A stretch of 64,000 nucleotides of DNA. Origin: CAVSVP01 sp963731125. GTDB taxonomy: Bacteria > Pseudomonadota > Gammaproteobacteria > Competibacterales > Competibacteraceae. Each line of letters begins with the position of its first letter. Position 1 is the stretch's first letter. Positions 17,785 through 26,073 of the stretch are shown here, one piece after another. Under the pieces are notes generated by a model. The model worked only from the letters and a program-made list of their open reading frames with translations. It searched no databases and was not told the DNA's origin. The DNA lies in the NCBI GenBank assembly GCA_963731125.1, contig CAVSVP010000009.1, positions 124,001 through 188,000 on the forward strand. The letters run 5' to 3'. A program made the translations under genes and the position numbers.

Positions 17785-18696
17785 TCATGGCCCTTCACGC
17801 CAGGCTAATAGAGTGTAGGGCTGCTCAGGCCGTCGTGGCCGAGTCACGGTAGCCTCAACAGAAGCTGTCACGCCGCTGTTTAATTCCGCTCTTACAACAA
17901 TATCATATGCCAATCCACGGGCCCTCGACAAATAAGGGCCAATTGCAGGCGGCGGCGGCGACGGAAGTTTTTGATTCGCGTTCTCAATACGCGCCTCAAG
18001 ATACGCCTCGATCATTTCTGGATCAGCCTCCGGCAAGGCCCGCAATACCTCAGCCGGCGCCGTAGCCGGATCGATGCCAGGCTGGCGGGAAAATACCGTC
18101 AGTTTATCGGCAATCCTTTGATAAATTGCCTGGGTAACACCTAACACCTGCTGTAATTCCTCGACGCTTTCAAAGAATCCGTTCTTGGGTCCCAAAGAGC
18201 GTCCGGCAGCCAGATACTCGGCGCTCTCAGCCCCGTTTAAGCGGCGCAAATCGTCGGGATCACGCCAATCTTCAATGGCATCTAATAAACTATCCACGCT
18301 GTCTTCCGGCACTCCGGCAGTAAGTAGTAAACCACCCAGCAACTTACGGTCTGCTCGATTTAGATCTATTTTACCACTAACATCGATTACCCGAATGCGT
18401 ATTTGCCCTGAACCAAAGCGCCAATTCCGTATGCTACCATCGACCGGCCATTCTTCCTGCACGTCCTCTTCCAAAGTGGGGACCGGATATAGCACCCGCA
18501 AGACGGCATAGCGGAGGCCGGCCTCCGCCAGGGCTCGTGCCTGCGCCCGTTCTACGGCATGAGTAGCAAGCATTGTTTCCGTGCGCATCGAATAGACAAA
18601 ACTGCTGGCCATGACGGTCAATAGGGTAATGATCCATAGCACGATGACTAGGACCATCCCCCTTTCCTGAGTACCTCGAGACGCTATCGGTGCCAT
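17785..18696 (-). CDS. gspK: Type II secretion minor pseudopilin GspK
   Basis: The large minor pseudopilin that caps the pseudopilus tip with GspI and GspJ. The leader ends at Gly13 (QERG-MVLVIVLWIITLL), where the prepilin peptidase should cleave. As usual for GspK, the Glu at mature position 5 is absent. A long periplasmic domain follows, with the family segment SGKIDLNRADRKLLGGLL and the helix-hairpin-helix-like PILGVTQAIYQRIADKLTVF region. Length of 303 residues fits the family. It begins 11 bases after the gspJ stop. Confidence 0.9.
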   Translation of the reverse strand: MAPIASRGTQERGMVLVIVLWIITLLTVMASSFVYSMRTETMLATHAVERAQARALAEAGLRYAVLRVLYPVPTLEEDVQEEWPVDGSIRNWRFGSGQIRIRVIDVSGKIDLNRADRKLLGGLLLTAGVPEDSVDSLLDAIEDWRDPDDLRRLNGAESAEYLAAGRSLGPKNGFFESVEELQQVLGVTQAIYQRIADKLTVFSRQPGIDPATAPAEVLRALPEADPEMIEAYLEARIENANQKLPSPPPPAIGPYLSRARGLAYDIVVRAELNSGVTASVEATVTRPRRPEQPYTLLAWREGP

Positions 18697-18707
18697 TGCA
18701 GCAAGCG

Positions 18708-19313
18708 CTAATCGGGCAGTTCCGCCACTAATTCAGGCCACGTTTCTTCCTGCAAAACGACTCTGAGGCGCACCAATAACGGGCGTTGTTGAATATTTTC
18801 CCACTGTGCATACCATTCCGGATCCCGGTCAGGCTGTTCAGCTCCGAAATAAGACCATTGCAGGTCTGACACCCCAGCCAGCAAGGTGGTACTTTCGTCT
18901 TCCTCATCAGTCAAATCTGCTTCGGTGATTTCCGGACGGTAAGGATGCCAGCGCATGCGCAGATACCCTGTCCCATCCGTCTCGACGACATCAAATTGAA
19001 TAACATATAAACCGCCGAGACCTAAGTACGTCAGCATGGGCGCCACCATCGTTAGTGTTTTTTCACCGCCGACAAACTCAACCACCCGCCCTTCGGTTTC
19101 ATCTTGTCGAAATACCGTCATGGACTGTTTAAGCTGACGGCGGATAAACTCCTGCACGAGACGGGTCTCGTTGACTTTTTCCGCTCGTAGTTCGCCAATA
19201 TCCCAGCTGCGCATGCCCAACCGCAATCCGCTGTATAACATCACCAGCACCAATCCCATCAACGTCATCGCAATCAGCAATTCCAACAGTGTAAATCCCG
19301 TTTGTCTGGTCAT
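18708..19313 (-). CDS. gspJ: Type II secretion minor pseudopilin GspJ
   Basis: The start at 19313 gives MTRQTG-FTLLELLIAMTLMG, a short basic leader followed by the type IV pilin cleavage site with Glu5. It overlaps the gspI stop by four bases (ATGA). An in-frame start 26 codons earlier would give an unlikely long leader lying wholly inside gspI. The globular part includes YLGLGGLYVIQFDVV and SDLQWSYFGAEQPDRD, typical of GspJ. It forms the tip complex with GspI and GspK. Confidence 0.9.
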   Translation of the reverse strand: MTRQTGFTLLELLIAMTLMGLVLVMLYSGLRLGMRSWDIGELRAEKVNETRLVQEFIRRQLKQSMTVFRQDETEGRVVEFVGGEKTLTMVAPMLTYLGLGGLYVIQFDVVETDGTGYLRMRWHPYRPEITEADLTDEEDESTTLLAGVSDLQWSYFGAEQPDRDPEWYAQWENIQQRPLLVRLRVVLQEETWPELVAELPD

Positions 19314-19717
19314 TGCTGTGAGTTGAGTGACAGCGGTGCCAACCGCAAAGTTTCCAGCACAACGAAACGTGTTTGGCTTGCGCCCTGCCAAAAAACTTCT
19401 ACGCGAACCTGATAAGCCACGATATCTGCCGCATCAGGATCAAGACCCTCCTCGACATAGGGAGCAATGGTGCTGCGCCAGGCATAGGTTGCATCCAGTT
19501 GATCTTCCTGCATGCCCTCGCTTAGGGGAATCTCTGTGCCTATCAGTGCCAGCAAGGATTCGGCGTGTAAGGTGGCAAGTGTGTATTCTTCCGATAACGT
19601 GGTGTTACGCAAACCCGTCGCAAATACCTGCAGCAACACCCCCAGCGAAACGCTCAGAATGGCAAAGGCCACCAGCACTTCCAGCAGCGAAAACCCTTTC
19701 TGATTTGGGCTTCTCAT
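19310..19717 (-). CDS. gspI: Type II secretion minor pseudopilin GspI
   Basis: A 135-residue pseudopilin with leader MRSPNQKG, cleavage before FSLLEVLVAFAILS and Glu5 present. GspI nucleates assembly of the GspI-J-K tip. The globular domain holds the family segment AESLLALIGTEIPL. Start and stop codons abut gspH and overlap gspJ, so the cluster is tightly translationally coupled. Confidence 0.9.
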   Translation of the reverse strand: MRSPNQKGFSLLEVLVAFAILSVSLGVLLQVFATGLRNTTLSEEYTLATLHAESLLALIGTEIPLSEGMQEDQLDATYAWRSTIAPYVEEGLDPDAADIVAYQVRVEVFWQGASQTRFVVLETLRLAPLSLNSQQ

Positions 19718-20179
19718 TCAGCGGACATCCTGGTCGACGATGGTCACCCGGCCCGTCAGCCAATCCACATTAACCCGATACCCCACCCGCTCGTTACTAA
19801 GGGCAATATGCCCGCCGGTAGAACTGCCGTCAGGAAAAAATCGGATACCGCCGGTCGTAGCATCCTGAAGTTCCGATTGCGCCGTGTACAGTTTAATGTC
19901 TGCACCAGCGGGTAATGCATAATCGCGGCGACTACCCGTCACGGTAAACCGCCGCTGCTCCAGATCCAAGAACAGGCTTGCTGCCCGCTGCTTGGTAACC
20001 GCCTCATTACGGGCAGAACGCAAACCCGCTGCTAACTGACGCGCCGCTCCCCGCAGTTCGGTGGAGCCGCTTAATCCTGAGATCAGGGGCGGTACCAGTG
20101 CCACCACCAGCACGGCAATCACCAACACCACCATTAGCTCCAGCATAGTGAAGCCCTTACTGTCGGTTATGGAGAGCAA
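19718..20179 (-). CDS. gspH: Type II secretion minor pseudopilin GspH
   Basis: A 153-residue pseudopilin. The leader ends at SKG and the mature part begins FTMLELMVVLVIAVLVVALV, with Glu5. The GspH/FimT signature ARQLAAGLRSARNEAVTKQR follows at about 40-60, then a beta-rich globular part with GGIRFFPDGSSTGGHI. GspH sits in the pseudopilus shaft just below the tip. Its stop codon directly abuts the gspI start. Confidence 0.9.
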   Translation of the reverse strand: MLSITDSKGFTMLELMVVLVIAVLVVALVPPLISGLSGSTELRGAARQLAAGLRSARNEAVTKQRAASLFLDLEQRRFTVTGSRRDYALPAGADIKLYTAQSELQDATTGGIRFFPDGSSTGGHIALSNERVGYRVNVDWLTGRVTIVDQDVR

Positions 20180-20193
20180 TGCCTGTCTGCCGC

Positions 20194-20625
20194 TTATTGC
20201 CAGCTAACGAGGTCCTGGTCTTCTCCCGTTCCGCCTTCAGCGTTGTCGGCGCCCAGAGAATACAAATCAAACGACCCATGTTCACCTGGTGCACGGTACT
20301 GATAGTCGTTGCCCCAAGGATCTTTGGGGACTACATTCTTTCTCAGGTAAGGACCGTTCCAGCGGGGCGCATCCGGCGGTGGATCTATTAAAGCTTGCAA
20401 GCCTTCAGCGCTGGTGGGGTAGCGCCCGACCTCCAGACGATACTGATCCAGCGCACTGCTGAGGTTTTCAACTTGCAAGCGTGCCGTATCCGTATTGGCA
20501 CTACCGAGGTATTTCATCACCCGCGGGCCCACCAGACCGGCGAGCAACCCCAATATCACCAGTACGACCAACAGTTCGATCAAGGTAAAACCTAGTGATC
20601 TCTTTCTTGCCGAAAAAGTGCGCAT
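20194..20625 (-). CDS. gspG: Type II secretion major pseudopilin GspG
   Basis: The main subunit of the pseudopilus. Leader MRTFSARKRSLG, cleavage before FTLIELLVVLVILGLLAGLV, Glu5 present. The globular part has the GspG hallmarks: TARLQVENLSSALDQYRLEVGRYPT, GPYLRKNVVPKDPWGNDY and the Asp-rich calcium site toward the end (SLGADNAEGGTGEDQDLVSW). The length of 143 residues is standard. A 107-base gap separates it from gspF and may carry an extra ribosome site or promoter to raise expression of the most abundant subunit. Confidence 0.95.
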   Translation of the reverse strand: MRTFSARKRSLGFTLIELLVVLVILGLLAGLVGPRVMKYLGSANTDTARLQVENLSSALDQYRLEVGRYPTSAEGLQALIDPPPDAPRWNGPYLRKNVVPKDPWGNDYQYRAPGEHGSFDLYSLGADNAEGGTGEDQDLVSWQ

Positions 20626-20732
20626 AAACAGGTTCTCCTGATGAGGGGCAACGGAGCAACATCGTATTTGCCCTCATGTAGAATGGAAAGAATCATGCGG
20701 CAGCGACGTAGACCAACAACCGTTGCCAGCAC

Positions 20733-21956
20733 TTAAAATGCCAACTCATTGAGGCTGAGAATGGCTACCAGTATGGACATAATAATACCGGCTATGATAA
20801 CGCCAAGTCCCAGGATCAAAACGGGTTCCAGCAGCGCCAGCATGCGCTTGATCGTCGCTTGTACTTCCCCGTCGTAGGTATCGGCGACTTGCAACAGCAT
20901 GTCCTGCAACTGACCGGTTTCCTCACCGACTCGGATCATATGCACGGCGAGCGGTGGAAACACACCGGCTTCCATCAGCGGTTCCGCCAATCCCCGCCCG
21001 GCTTTGAGATGCTCTGCCACGTCGCTAAGCGCAGCTGCCATGACTTGATTGGTCAAGGTTTCCTTAACAATGGTCATGGCGGTTAATAACGCAACACCAT
21101 TTCTGAGCAGAGTACCCAGCGTTCTGGAAAAACGCGCCATTTCCACCTTGGCTACCAGATCCCCGAACAAAGGGACCTTTAACACCAAACCATCCCAACG
21201 GTAGCGGCTCTCAGGCCGGCTTAGCTGCTGTCTGACGAATATCACAAAAGCAATGATGACCAGTGCTCCAAGCCACCAGTAACCGCGTACCGCCTCACCG
21301 ACGACCATGACGACTTGCGTCGCCATCGGCAAGGCCTTACCGGCATCGGCGAATAACTGCTGAAATTGGGGCACCACGAAAGTCAGCAAGATAATGACCG
21401 ATAGTCCAGCCACGACTAACAAAATGATGGGGTAAATCAGTGCTGACGTAATAGATTCCCGCAGCGCTTTGGAGCGTTCCAGAAACTCCGTCAGACGCAT
21501 CATCACCACTTCTAGGGAACCGCCTGCCTCCCCAGCCCGGATCATATTCAAATAAAAGCGAGAAAAGACGCCGCTTTGTGCCTCCAGAGCGTCCGCCAGT
21601 GAGGCACCACCGCGGACTTGCTCTTGAATGCGCGTCAATAATTTCCTCACTTCCTCATCATCGCTAATGCCAATCAAAATCGTCAGGGCTCTGTCCAAAG
21701 GCAACCCGGCGTTAAGCAGACTGGCAATCTGCTGAGTGAGAATGCCAACGGTTTTTTGAGAAATACGGTATCGTTTGCCGAACAAAGGGCGGCGCAGGGT
21801 TTTTGCCGAAGAACCACGGGTGATTTCTTCAATGGCAAGCGGCAGCATGCCCTGATCTCGCAGCCGCTCGATAACGACCTCTTGGTTTTGCGCCTCCATT
21901 TCCTCCTTGAGGATCTCACCGGCAGCGTCAACCGCTTGATATTTAAAAAGAGGCAT
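20733..21956 (-). CDS. gspF: Type II secretion inner-membrane platform protein GspF
   Basis: A polytopic inner-membrane protein of 407 residues containing the two T2SSF repeats. The N-terminal cytoplasmic part starts MPLFKYQAVDAAGEI. The first repeat has LLNAGLPLDRALTIL and MIRAGEAGGSLEVVMMRL; the second has LLRNGVALLTAMTIV and MIRVGEETGQLQDMLLQVADTYD. Three membrane spans are apparent (about 170-190, 220-240 and 375-400). It couples GspE ATPase action to pseudopilus growth. It starts two bases after gspE ends. Confidence 0.95.
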   Translation of the reverse strand: MPLFKYQAVDAAGEILKEEMEAQNQEVVIERLRDQGMLPLAIEEITRGSSAKTLRRPLFGKRYRISQKTVGILTQQIASLLNAGLPLDRALTILIGISDDEEVRKLLTRIQEQVRGGASLADALEAQSGVFSRFYLNMIRAGEAGGSLEVVMMRLTEFLERSKALRESITSALIYPIILLVVAGLSVIILLTFVVPQFQQLFADAGKALPMATQVVMVVGEAVRGYWWLGALVIIAFVIFVRQQLSRPESRYRWDGLVLKVPLFGDLVAKVEMARFSRTLGTLLRNGVALLTAMTIVKETLTNQVMAAALSDVAEHLKAGRGLAEPLMEAGVFPPLAVHMIRVGEETGQLQDMLLQVADTYDGEVQATIKRMLALLEPVLILGLGVIIAGIIMSILVAILSLNELAF

Positions 21957-21958
21957 TA

Positions 21959-23653
21959 CTAGGACTCCTGCTGGGTCACCCGCAGTACTTCTTCAACCGT
22001 AGTCACGCCGGCAATGGCCTTGCGCAAACCATCTTCGTACATGGTAATCATACCTTGTGCCTGAGCGGCTGCCTGAAGCTCGGTTGCATCCGCGTGTTTT
22101 AACACGAGCCGGCGTATGGTATCGGTCATAATCAAAAATTCCATGATAGCCGCACGTCCCAGATAGCCGATACCCGCACATTGCTCACATCCTACCGGTT
22201 TAAATAATTGGATGGGACGGGCATCGGTAAATCGATACAATTGCAGTTCTTCCATCACTTCAGGCAACACGGGATAGGCCTGACGGCAATGCGTACAGAG
22301 TAGTCGCACCAGGCGCTGGGCCAATACTCCGTTGACCGTCGAAGTCAGTAAATAGTCTTCTACGCCCATATCCAACAAGCGGGTAATGCTACCTGCTGCG
22401 TCGTTGGTATGGATAGTGGAAAGCACCAAATGACCCGTCAACGCCGATTGCACGGCAATTCTGGCAGTTTCCAGGTCACGCATTTCACCAATCATTATCA
22501 CATCTGGATCCTGGCGGACAATGGCCCGTAGGGCATTGGCAAAGGTCAGATCAATCTGCGGCTTGACTTGAATCTGATTGACGCCTTCCAACTGGTACTC
22601 TACCGGATCTTCTACCGTTAAAATTTTTCTTTCCGGCGTATTGATTCGCTGTAATGCAGTATATAGCGTTGTAGTCTTGCCGCTTCCAGTGGGTCCCGTT
22701 ACCAGCAGAATACCGTGCGGCAGCGCTAATACGTCAAGGAACCGGCTTAATGTGGCTGGACTAAAACCCAACACCGAAAAGTCCAGAACCACGCTTGCCT
22801 TATCCAGAATACGCATCACCACGCTTTCGCCGTACATCGTCGGCACGGTGGAAACCCGCAGATCGATTTCCTTGCCTTGTACACGCAGTTGAATACGCCC
22901 ATCCTGAGGTAAGCGCCGCTCGGCAATATTGAGTTTGGCCATAATTTTAACGCGTGAGATAACGGCCGCTGACAAGCGGGCCGGAGGTGATTCCACCTCA
23001 CGCATGACTCCATCGATCCGATAACGCACTTTAAGGCGATTTTCGAAGGGCTCAATGTGGATGTCTGATGCTCTCCCTTCTACGGCTCGGGAAATCATTA
23101 AATTCACCAGACGGATAACCGGCGCTTCGCTGGCCAAATCCTTGAGGTGCTCAATATCGTCCGCCTCGGTGAGATTGTCCACCATATCAATGGATTCGAC
23201 GATCTGCCCCATGGCAGATTTACCCCCGCCATATAACCGTTCATAGGCAGCCTCTAAATCCGAGGGAATCCCAACTCGAAGTAGCACTTGTTTACCGGTG
23301 GCAAGCTGCACGGCGGAAATCGTATAGATATCCATGGGATTAGCCATCGCTAAGACAATGGCTTGCGGATCTTCCCGGATAGGGATAGCTTTGGTTTCCT
23401 TTAAAAAACGCGCCGATAAGGCTTCTTCCAGCAGCGGCATATCGGGGTATTCACTGGCCTTCACTAATGGTAGATCGCACTGGGCGGCAAATGCTTCAGA
23501 CAAGTCTCGCTCCGAAACCAATCCAAGCTTTAGAAGAATGGCATCGAGAGCTTCGCCGCTGGTTTCTCCGACACGCCGGGCGCGCAATAAATTATTTTCA
23601 GAAAGCTTGCCGCGTTCGACTAGGAGTTCACCCAACTGATTCATAAGCATCAT
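21959..23653 (-). CDS. gspE: Type II secretion assembly ATPase GspE
   Basis: The cytoplasmic hexameric ATPase that powers pseudopilus assembly. Residues about 1-150 contain the N1E-like domain (GELLVERGKLSENNLLRARR). The core holds ASDIHIEPFENRLKVRYRIDGV, Walker A TGPTGSGKTTT near residue 317, the Asp box VEDPVEYQLEGVNQ, Walker B IMIGEMRD and the His box TGHLVLSTIHTNDA. A zinc-binding tetracysteine motif (CTHC ... CEQC) follows, typical of GspE and PilB. It begins nine bases after rfbD ends, so it may be read from an upstream rhamnose-gene promoter. Confidence 0.95.
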   Translation of the reverse strand: MMLMNQLGELLVERGKLSENNLLRARRVGETSGEALDAILLKLGLVSERDLSEAFAAQCDLPLVKASEYPDMPLLEEALSARFLKETKAIPIREDPQAIVLAMANPMDIYTISAVQLATGKQVLLRVGIPSDLEAAYERLYGGGKSAMGQIVESIDMVDNLTEADDIEHLKDLASEAPVIRLVNLMISRAVEGRASDIHIEPFENRLKVRYRIDGVMREVESPPARLSAAVISRVKIMAKLNIAERRLPQDGRIQLRVQGKEIDLRVSTVPTMYGESVVMRILDKASVVLDFSVLGFSPATLSRFLDVLALPHGILLVTGPTGSGKTTTLYTALQRINTPERKILTVEDPVEYQLEGVNQIQVKPQIDLTFANALRAIVRQDPDVIMIGEMRDLETARIAVQSALTGHLVLSTIHTNDAAGSITRLLDMGVEDYLLTSTVNGVLAQRLVRLLCTHCRQAYPVLPEVMEELQLYRFTDARPIQLFKPVGCEQCAGIGYLGRAAIMEFLIMTDTIRRLVLKHADATELQAAAQAQGMITMYEDGLRKAIAGVTTVEEVLRVTQQES

Positions 23654-23662
23654 GGCAAACTG

Positions 23663-24574
23663 TTAGAGTGACTCAGCAGAGATCATCCGCAACGTTTTCT
23701 CCAAGCCATCTCGCCAAGGACGCGGCTTAATAGCAAAGCGTTCTTGAAGCTGCTGACAGGCTAATACCGAGTTCACTGGACGAACGGCAGGTGTAGGATA
23801 GTCTACCGTTGTGATGGGAACTATCTCTTCCACTTGCAAAGGACCATACCTTCGCGCTACATCTACAATGTTATGGGCAAACCCATGCCAAGTGGTCGCT
23901 GGGACACCACAATAGTGATAGGTCCCCCAACAGCTATCCTTACCTGCGCCTGGAAAAGAAACAAGAGAACTACCATTCACGACATGCTCGGCCAGCAGCA
24001 ACACGATGTCAGCAATATCACCGGCATACGTAGGACAGCCATGCTGATCGGCGACGATTCGCAATTGTTTCTGTGCTTTAGCCAACCGCAGGATGGTCTT
24101 TACAAAATTCCGGCCATGACTGCCGAAGATCCAACTCACTCGCAGAATAACATGGGCAGTAAGCTTTTGGCGTACCGCCTGCTCTCCCTGCCATTTGCTG
24201 TAACCATATACTCCGAGCGGTGCTGCGGGATCGCATTCGCAATAAGCGCCTGCCTTACTACCATCAAAAACATAATCGGTAGACAGGTGGAGCAATGGAA
24301 TTCCTAACTGCGCACAAGTAGCGGCTAGATTAGCAGGACCGTCACGGTTAACGGCAAAGGCTAAATCCGGCTCTTGCTCCGCCTTATCGACGGCGGTATA
24401 AGCAGCGGCATTAATAACGATATCTGCCCCGCTTTCCTCGGCGGTATGCTGCACTGCCTGACTATCGGTGATGTCGAGTTCACTATGCGCCAGAGTTAAT
24501 AACTGATGGTTCGTAGCACGTTGCACGATTTCCCAGCCAACTTGACCGTTGGCCCCTGTTAGTAGCACTTTCAT
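23663..24574 (-). CDS. rfbD: dTDP-4-dehydrorhamnose reductase
   Basis: Last step of dTDP-L-rhamnose synthesis: NADPH-dependent reduction of dTDP-4-keto-L-rhamnose. An extended short-chain dehydrogenase of 303 residues. It has the Rossmann glycine motif TGANGQVGWEI (residues 6-16), NAAAYTAVDKAE, LSTDYVFDG, and the catalytic YGYSKWQGE (Tyr-x3-Lys). ILRVSWIFG and HGCPTYAGDIAD are further family marks. It overlaps rfbC by four bases. The product feeds glycan assembly, presumably for lipopolysaccharide or the locus at the left of the window. Confidence 0.95.
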   Translation of the reverse strand: MKVLLTGANGQVGWEIVQRATNHQLLTLAHSELDITDSQAVQHTAEESGADIVINAAAYTAVDKAEQEPDLAFAVNRDGPANLAATCAQLGIPLLHLSTDYVFDGSKAGAYCECDPAAPLGVYGYSKWQGEQAVRQKLTAHVILRVSWIFGSHGRNFVKTILRLAKAQKQLRIVADQHGCPTYAGDIADIVLLLAEHVVNGSSLVSFPGAGKDSCWGTYHYCGVPATTWHGFAHNIVDVARRYGPLQVEEIVPITTVDYPTPAVRPVNSVLACQQLQERFAIKPRPWRDGLEKTLRMISAESL

Positions 24575-25137
24575 GGGGATTGGATTTCATACATGGGTAA
24601 GCTGTCCAGCGACTGCTCGGCCAGACGCGGATTACGGGCATCCTTGTCAGATAGAATGACTTCTGCGGCAGGCCACTCGATGCCAATGTCAGGGTCATTC
24701 CAGGCAATACCCTGTTCAGACTGAGGATGATAATAATCGGTGCATTTATAGAATAGATCTACATATTCCGACATCACGAGAAAGCCATGGGCAAACCCCG
24801 CGGGAACATAAAGCTGATGATGTCGCTGATCATCCAGAATGACGCCGGTCCAGTGACCGAAGGTTGGCGAGCCGCGGCGAATATCTACCGCCACGTCAAA
24901 CACCTGACCCCGTATTACCTCTACCAGCTTGCCTTGAGGTTGCACTAATTGATAATGTAAGCCACGCAAAACCCCTTTTCGGGAGCGCGAGCGATTATCC
25001 TGAACGAAAAGTTCACCAATACCCGCTTCCCGGTAAACCGATTGTCGGTAGGTTTCCAAAAAAAACCCACGGCTGTCGCCAAATACCTTCGGCTCCAGTA
25101 TTAACACGCCCGGTAGTGACGTTTCGATTACCCTCAC
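24571..25137 (-). CDS. rfbC: dTDP-4-dehydrorhamnose 3,5-epimerase
   Basis: Third step of dTDP-rhamnose synthesis. A cupin-fold epimerase of 188 residues, the usual length. It has FGDSRGFFLETYR near residues 19-31, VLRGLHYQ with the catalytic His near 62, GQVFDVAVDIRRGSPTFG, and the GFAHGFLVMSE segment. SDKDARNPRLAE is the typical C-terminal part. It starts with GTG ten bases after rfbA and overlaps rfbD by four bases. Confidence 0.95.
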   Translation of the reverse strand: MRVIETSLPGVLILEPKVFGDSRGFFLETYRQSVYREAGIGELFVQDNRSRSRKGVLRGLHYQLVQPQGKLVEVIRGQVFDVAVDIRRGSPTFGHWTGVILDDQRHHQLYVPAGFAHGFLVMSEYVDLFYKCTDYYHPQSEQGIAWNDPDIGIEWPAAEVILSDKDARNPRLAEQSLDSLPMYEIQSP

Positions 25138-25147
25138 GACGCTAGTC

Positions 25148-26017
25148 TCACCGTAACAGTTCTAACAAATACTGACCATAACCGTTTTTCGCCAGGGATG
25201 CTGCTAAACTGATTAGTTGTTCTGCATCAATGTAACCCATGCGAAAGGCAATTTCTTCGGGACAGGAAATTTTCTGACCCTGACGCTGCTCAACCACTTG
25301 CACAAAATTAGCGGCAGCCAGTAATGACTCATGGGTGCCGGTATCCAGCCAGGCTTGGCCGCGTCCCATCAATTCTACGACCAATTCACCCCGAGCTAAA
25401 TAGGTCTTGTTAACATCGGTAATTTCCAACTCACCACGCGCTGAGGGCGTAATCTCTTTGGCGATGGAAACCACGTTATTATCGTAAAAGTACAGCCCGG
25501 TGACGGCATAACGCGATTTGGGGCGGCGTGGTTTTTCCTCTATGTCAATCACCTTGCCCTGCTTGTCAAAATTAATAACCCCATAGCGCTCAGGATCACT
25601 GACATTATAACCAAACACGGTGGCCCCCGGAATGCGGCCGGCAGCGCGTTGCAGCAGCGTCGATAATCCCTGACCATAGTAAATATTATCTCCTAGAATG
25701 AGACAGACCGAATCACCGTCGATAAATTCTTCACCAATCAGAAAGGCCTGTGCGAGGCCATCCGGACTCGGCTGCACTGCATAACTAAGGGAAAGTCCCC
25801 ATTGGCTACCGTCCCCCAATAACGCATGAAAGGCATCAAGATCCCGAGGCGTAGTAATAATAAGAATATCCCGGACCCCTGCCAGCATTAGTGTAGATAC
25901 CGGATAGTAAATCATAGGCTTATCATAGATCGGCATCAGTTGTTTGCTGACCGAGATAGTCAATGGATATAGCCGGCTGCCTGAACCACCGGCGAGAATA
26001 ATTCCTTTTGTGGCCAT
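25148..26017 (-). CDS. rfbA: Glucose-1-phosphate thymidylyltransferase
   Basis: First step of dTDP-rhamnose synthesis: dTTP plus glucose-1-phosphate. The ATG at 26017 gives MATKGIILAGGSGSRLYPLT, the standard N terminus with the nucleotide-binding glycine-rich loop; an upstream TTG would add five residues and is less likely. Other marks are DKPMIYYPVSTLMLAG, LILGDNIYYGQGL and EEKPRRPKSRYAVTGLYFYD. The length of 289 residues is normal. rfbB (the 4,6-dehydratase) is missing from this cluster and must lie elsewhere if the pathway is complete. Confidence 0.95.
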   Translation of the reverse strand: MATKGIILAGGSGSRLYPLTISVSKQLMPIYDKPMIYYPVSTLMLAGVRDILIITTPRDLDAFHALLGDGSQWGLSLSYAVQPSPDGLAQAFLIGEEFIDGDSVCLILGDNIYYGQGLSTLLQRAAGRIPGATVFGYNVSDPERYGVINFDKQGKVIDIEEKPRRPKSRYAVTGLYFYDNNVVSIAKEITPSARGELEITDVNKTYLARGELVVELMGRGQAWLDTGTHESLLAAANFVQVVEQRQGQKISCPEEIAFRMGYIDAEQLISLAASLAKNGYGQYLLELLR

Positions 26018-26073
26018 AACGTAATTACTCAAAAAGTTCGCGACAATTTCTCAAGGAAAACCGCAACACAAGA

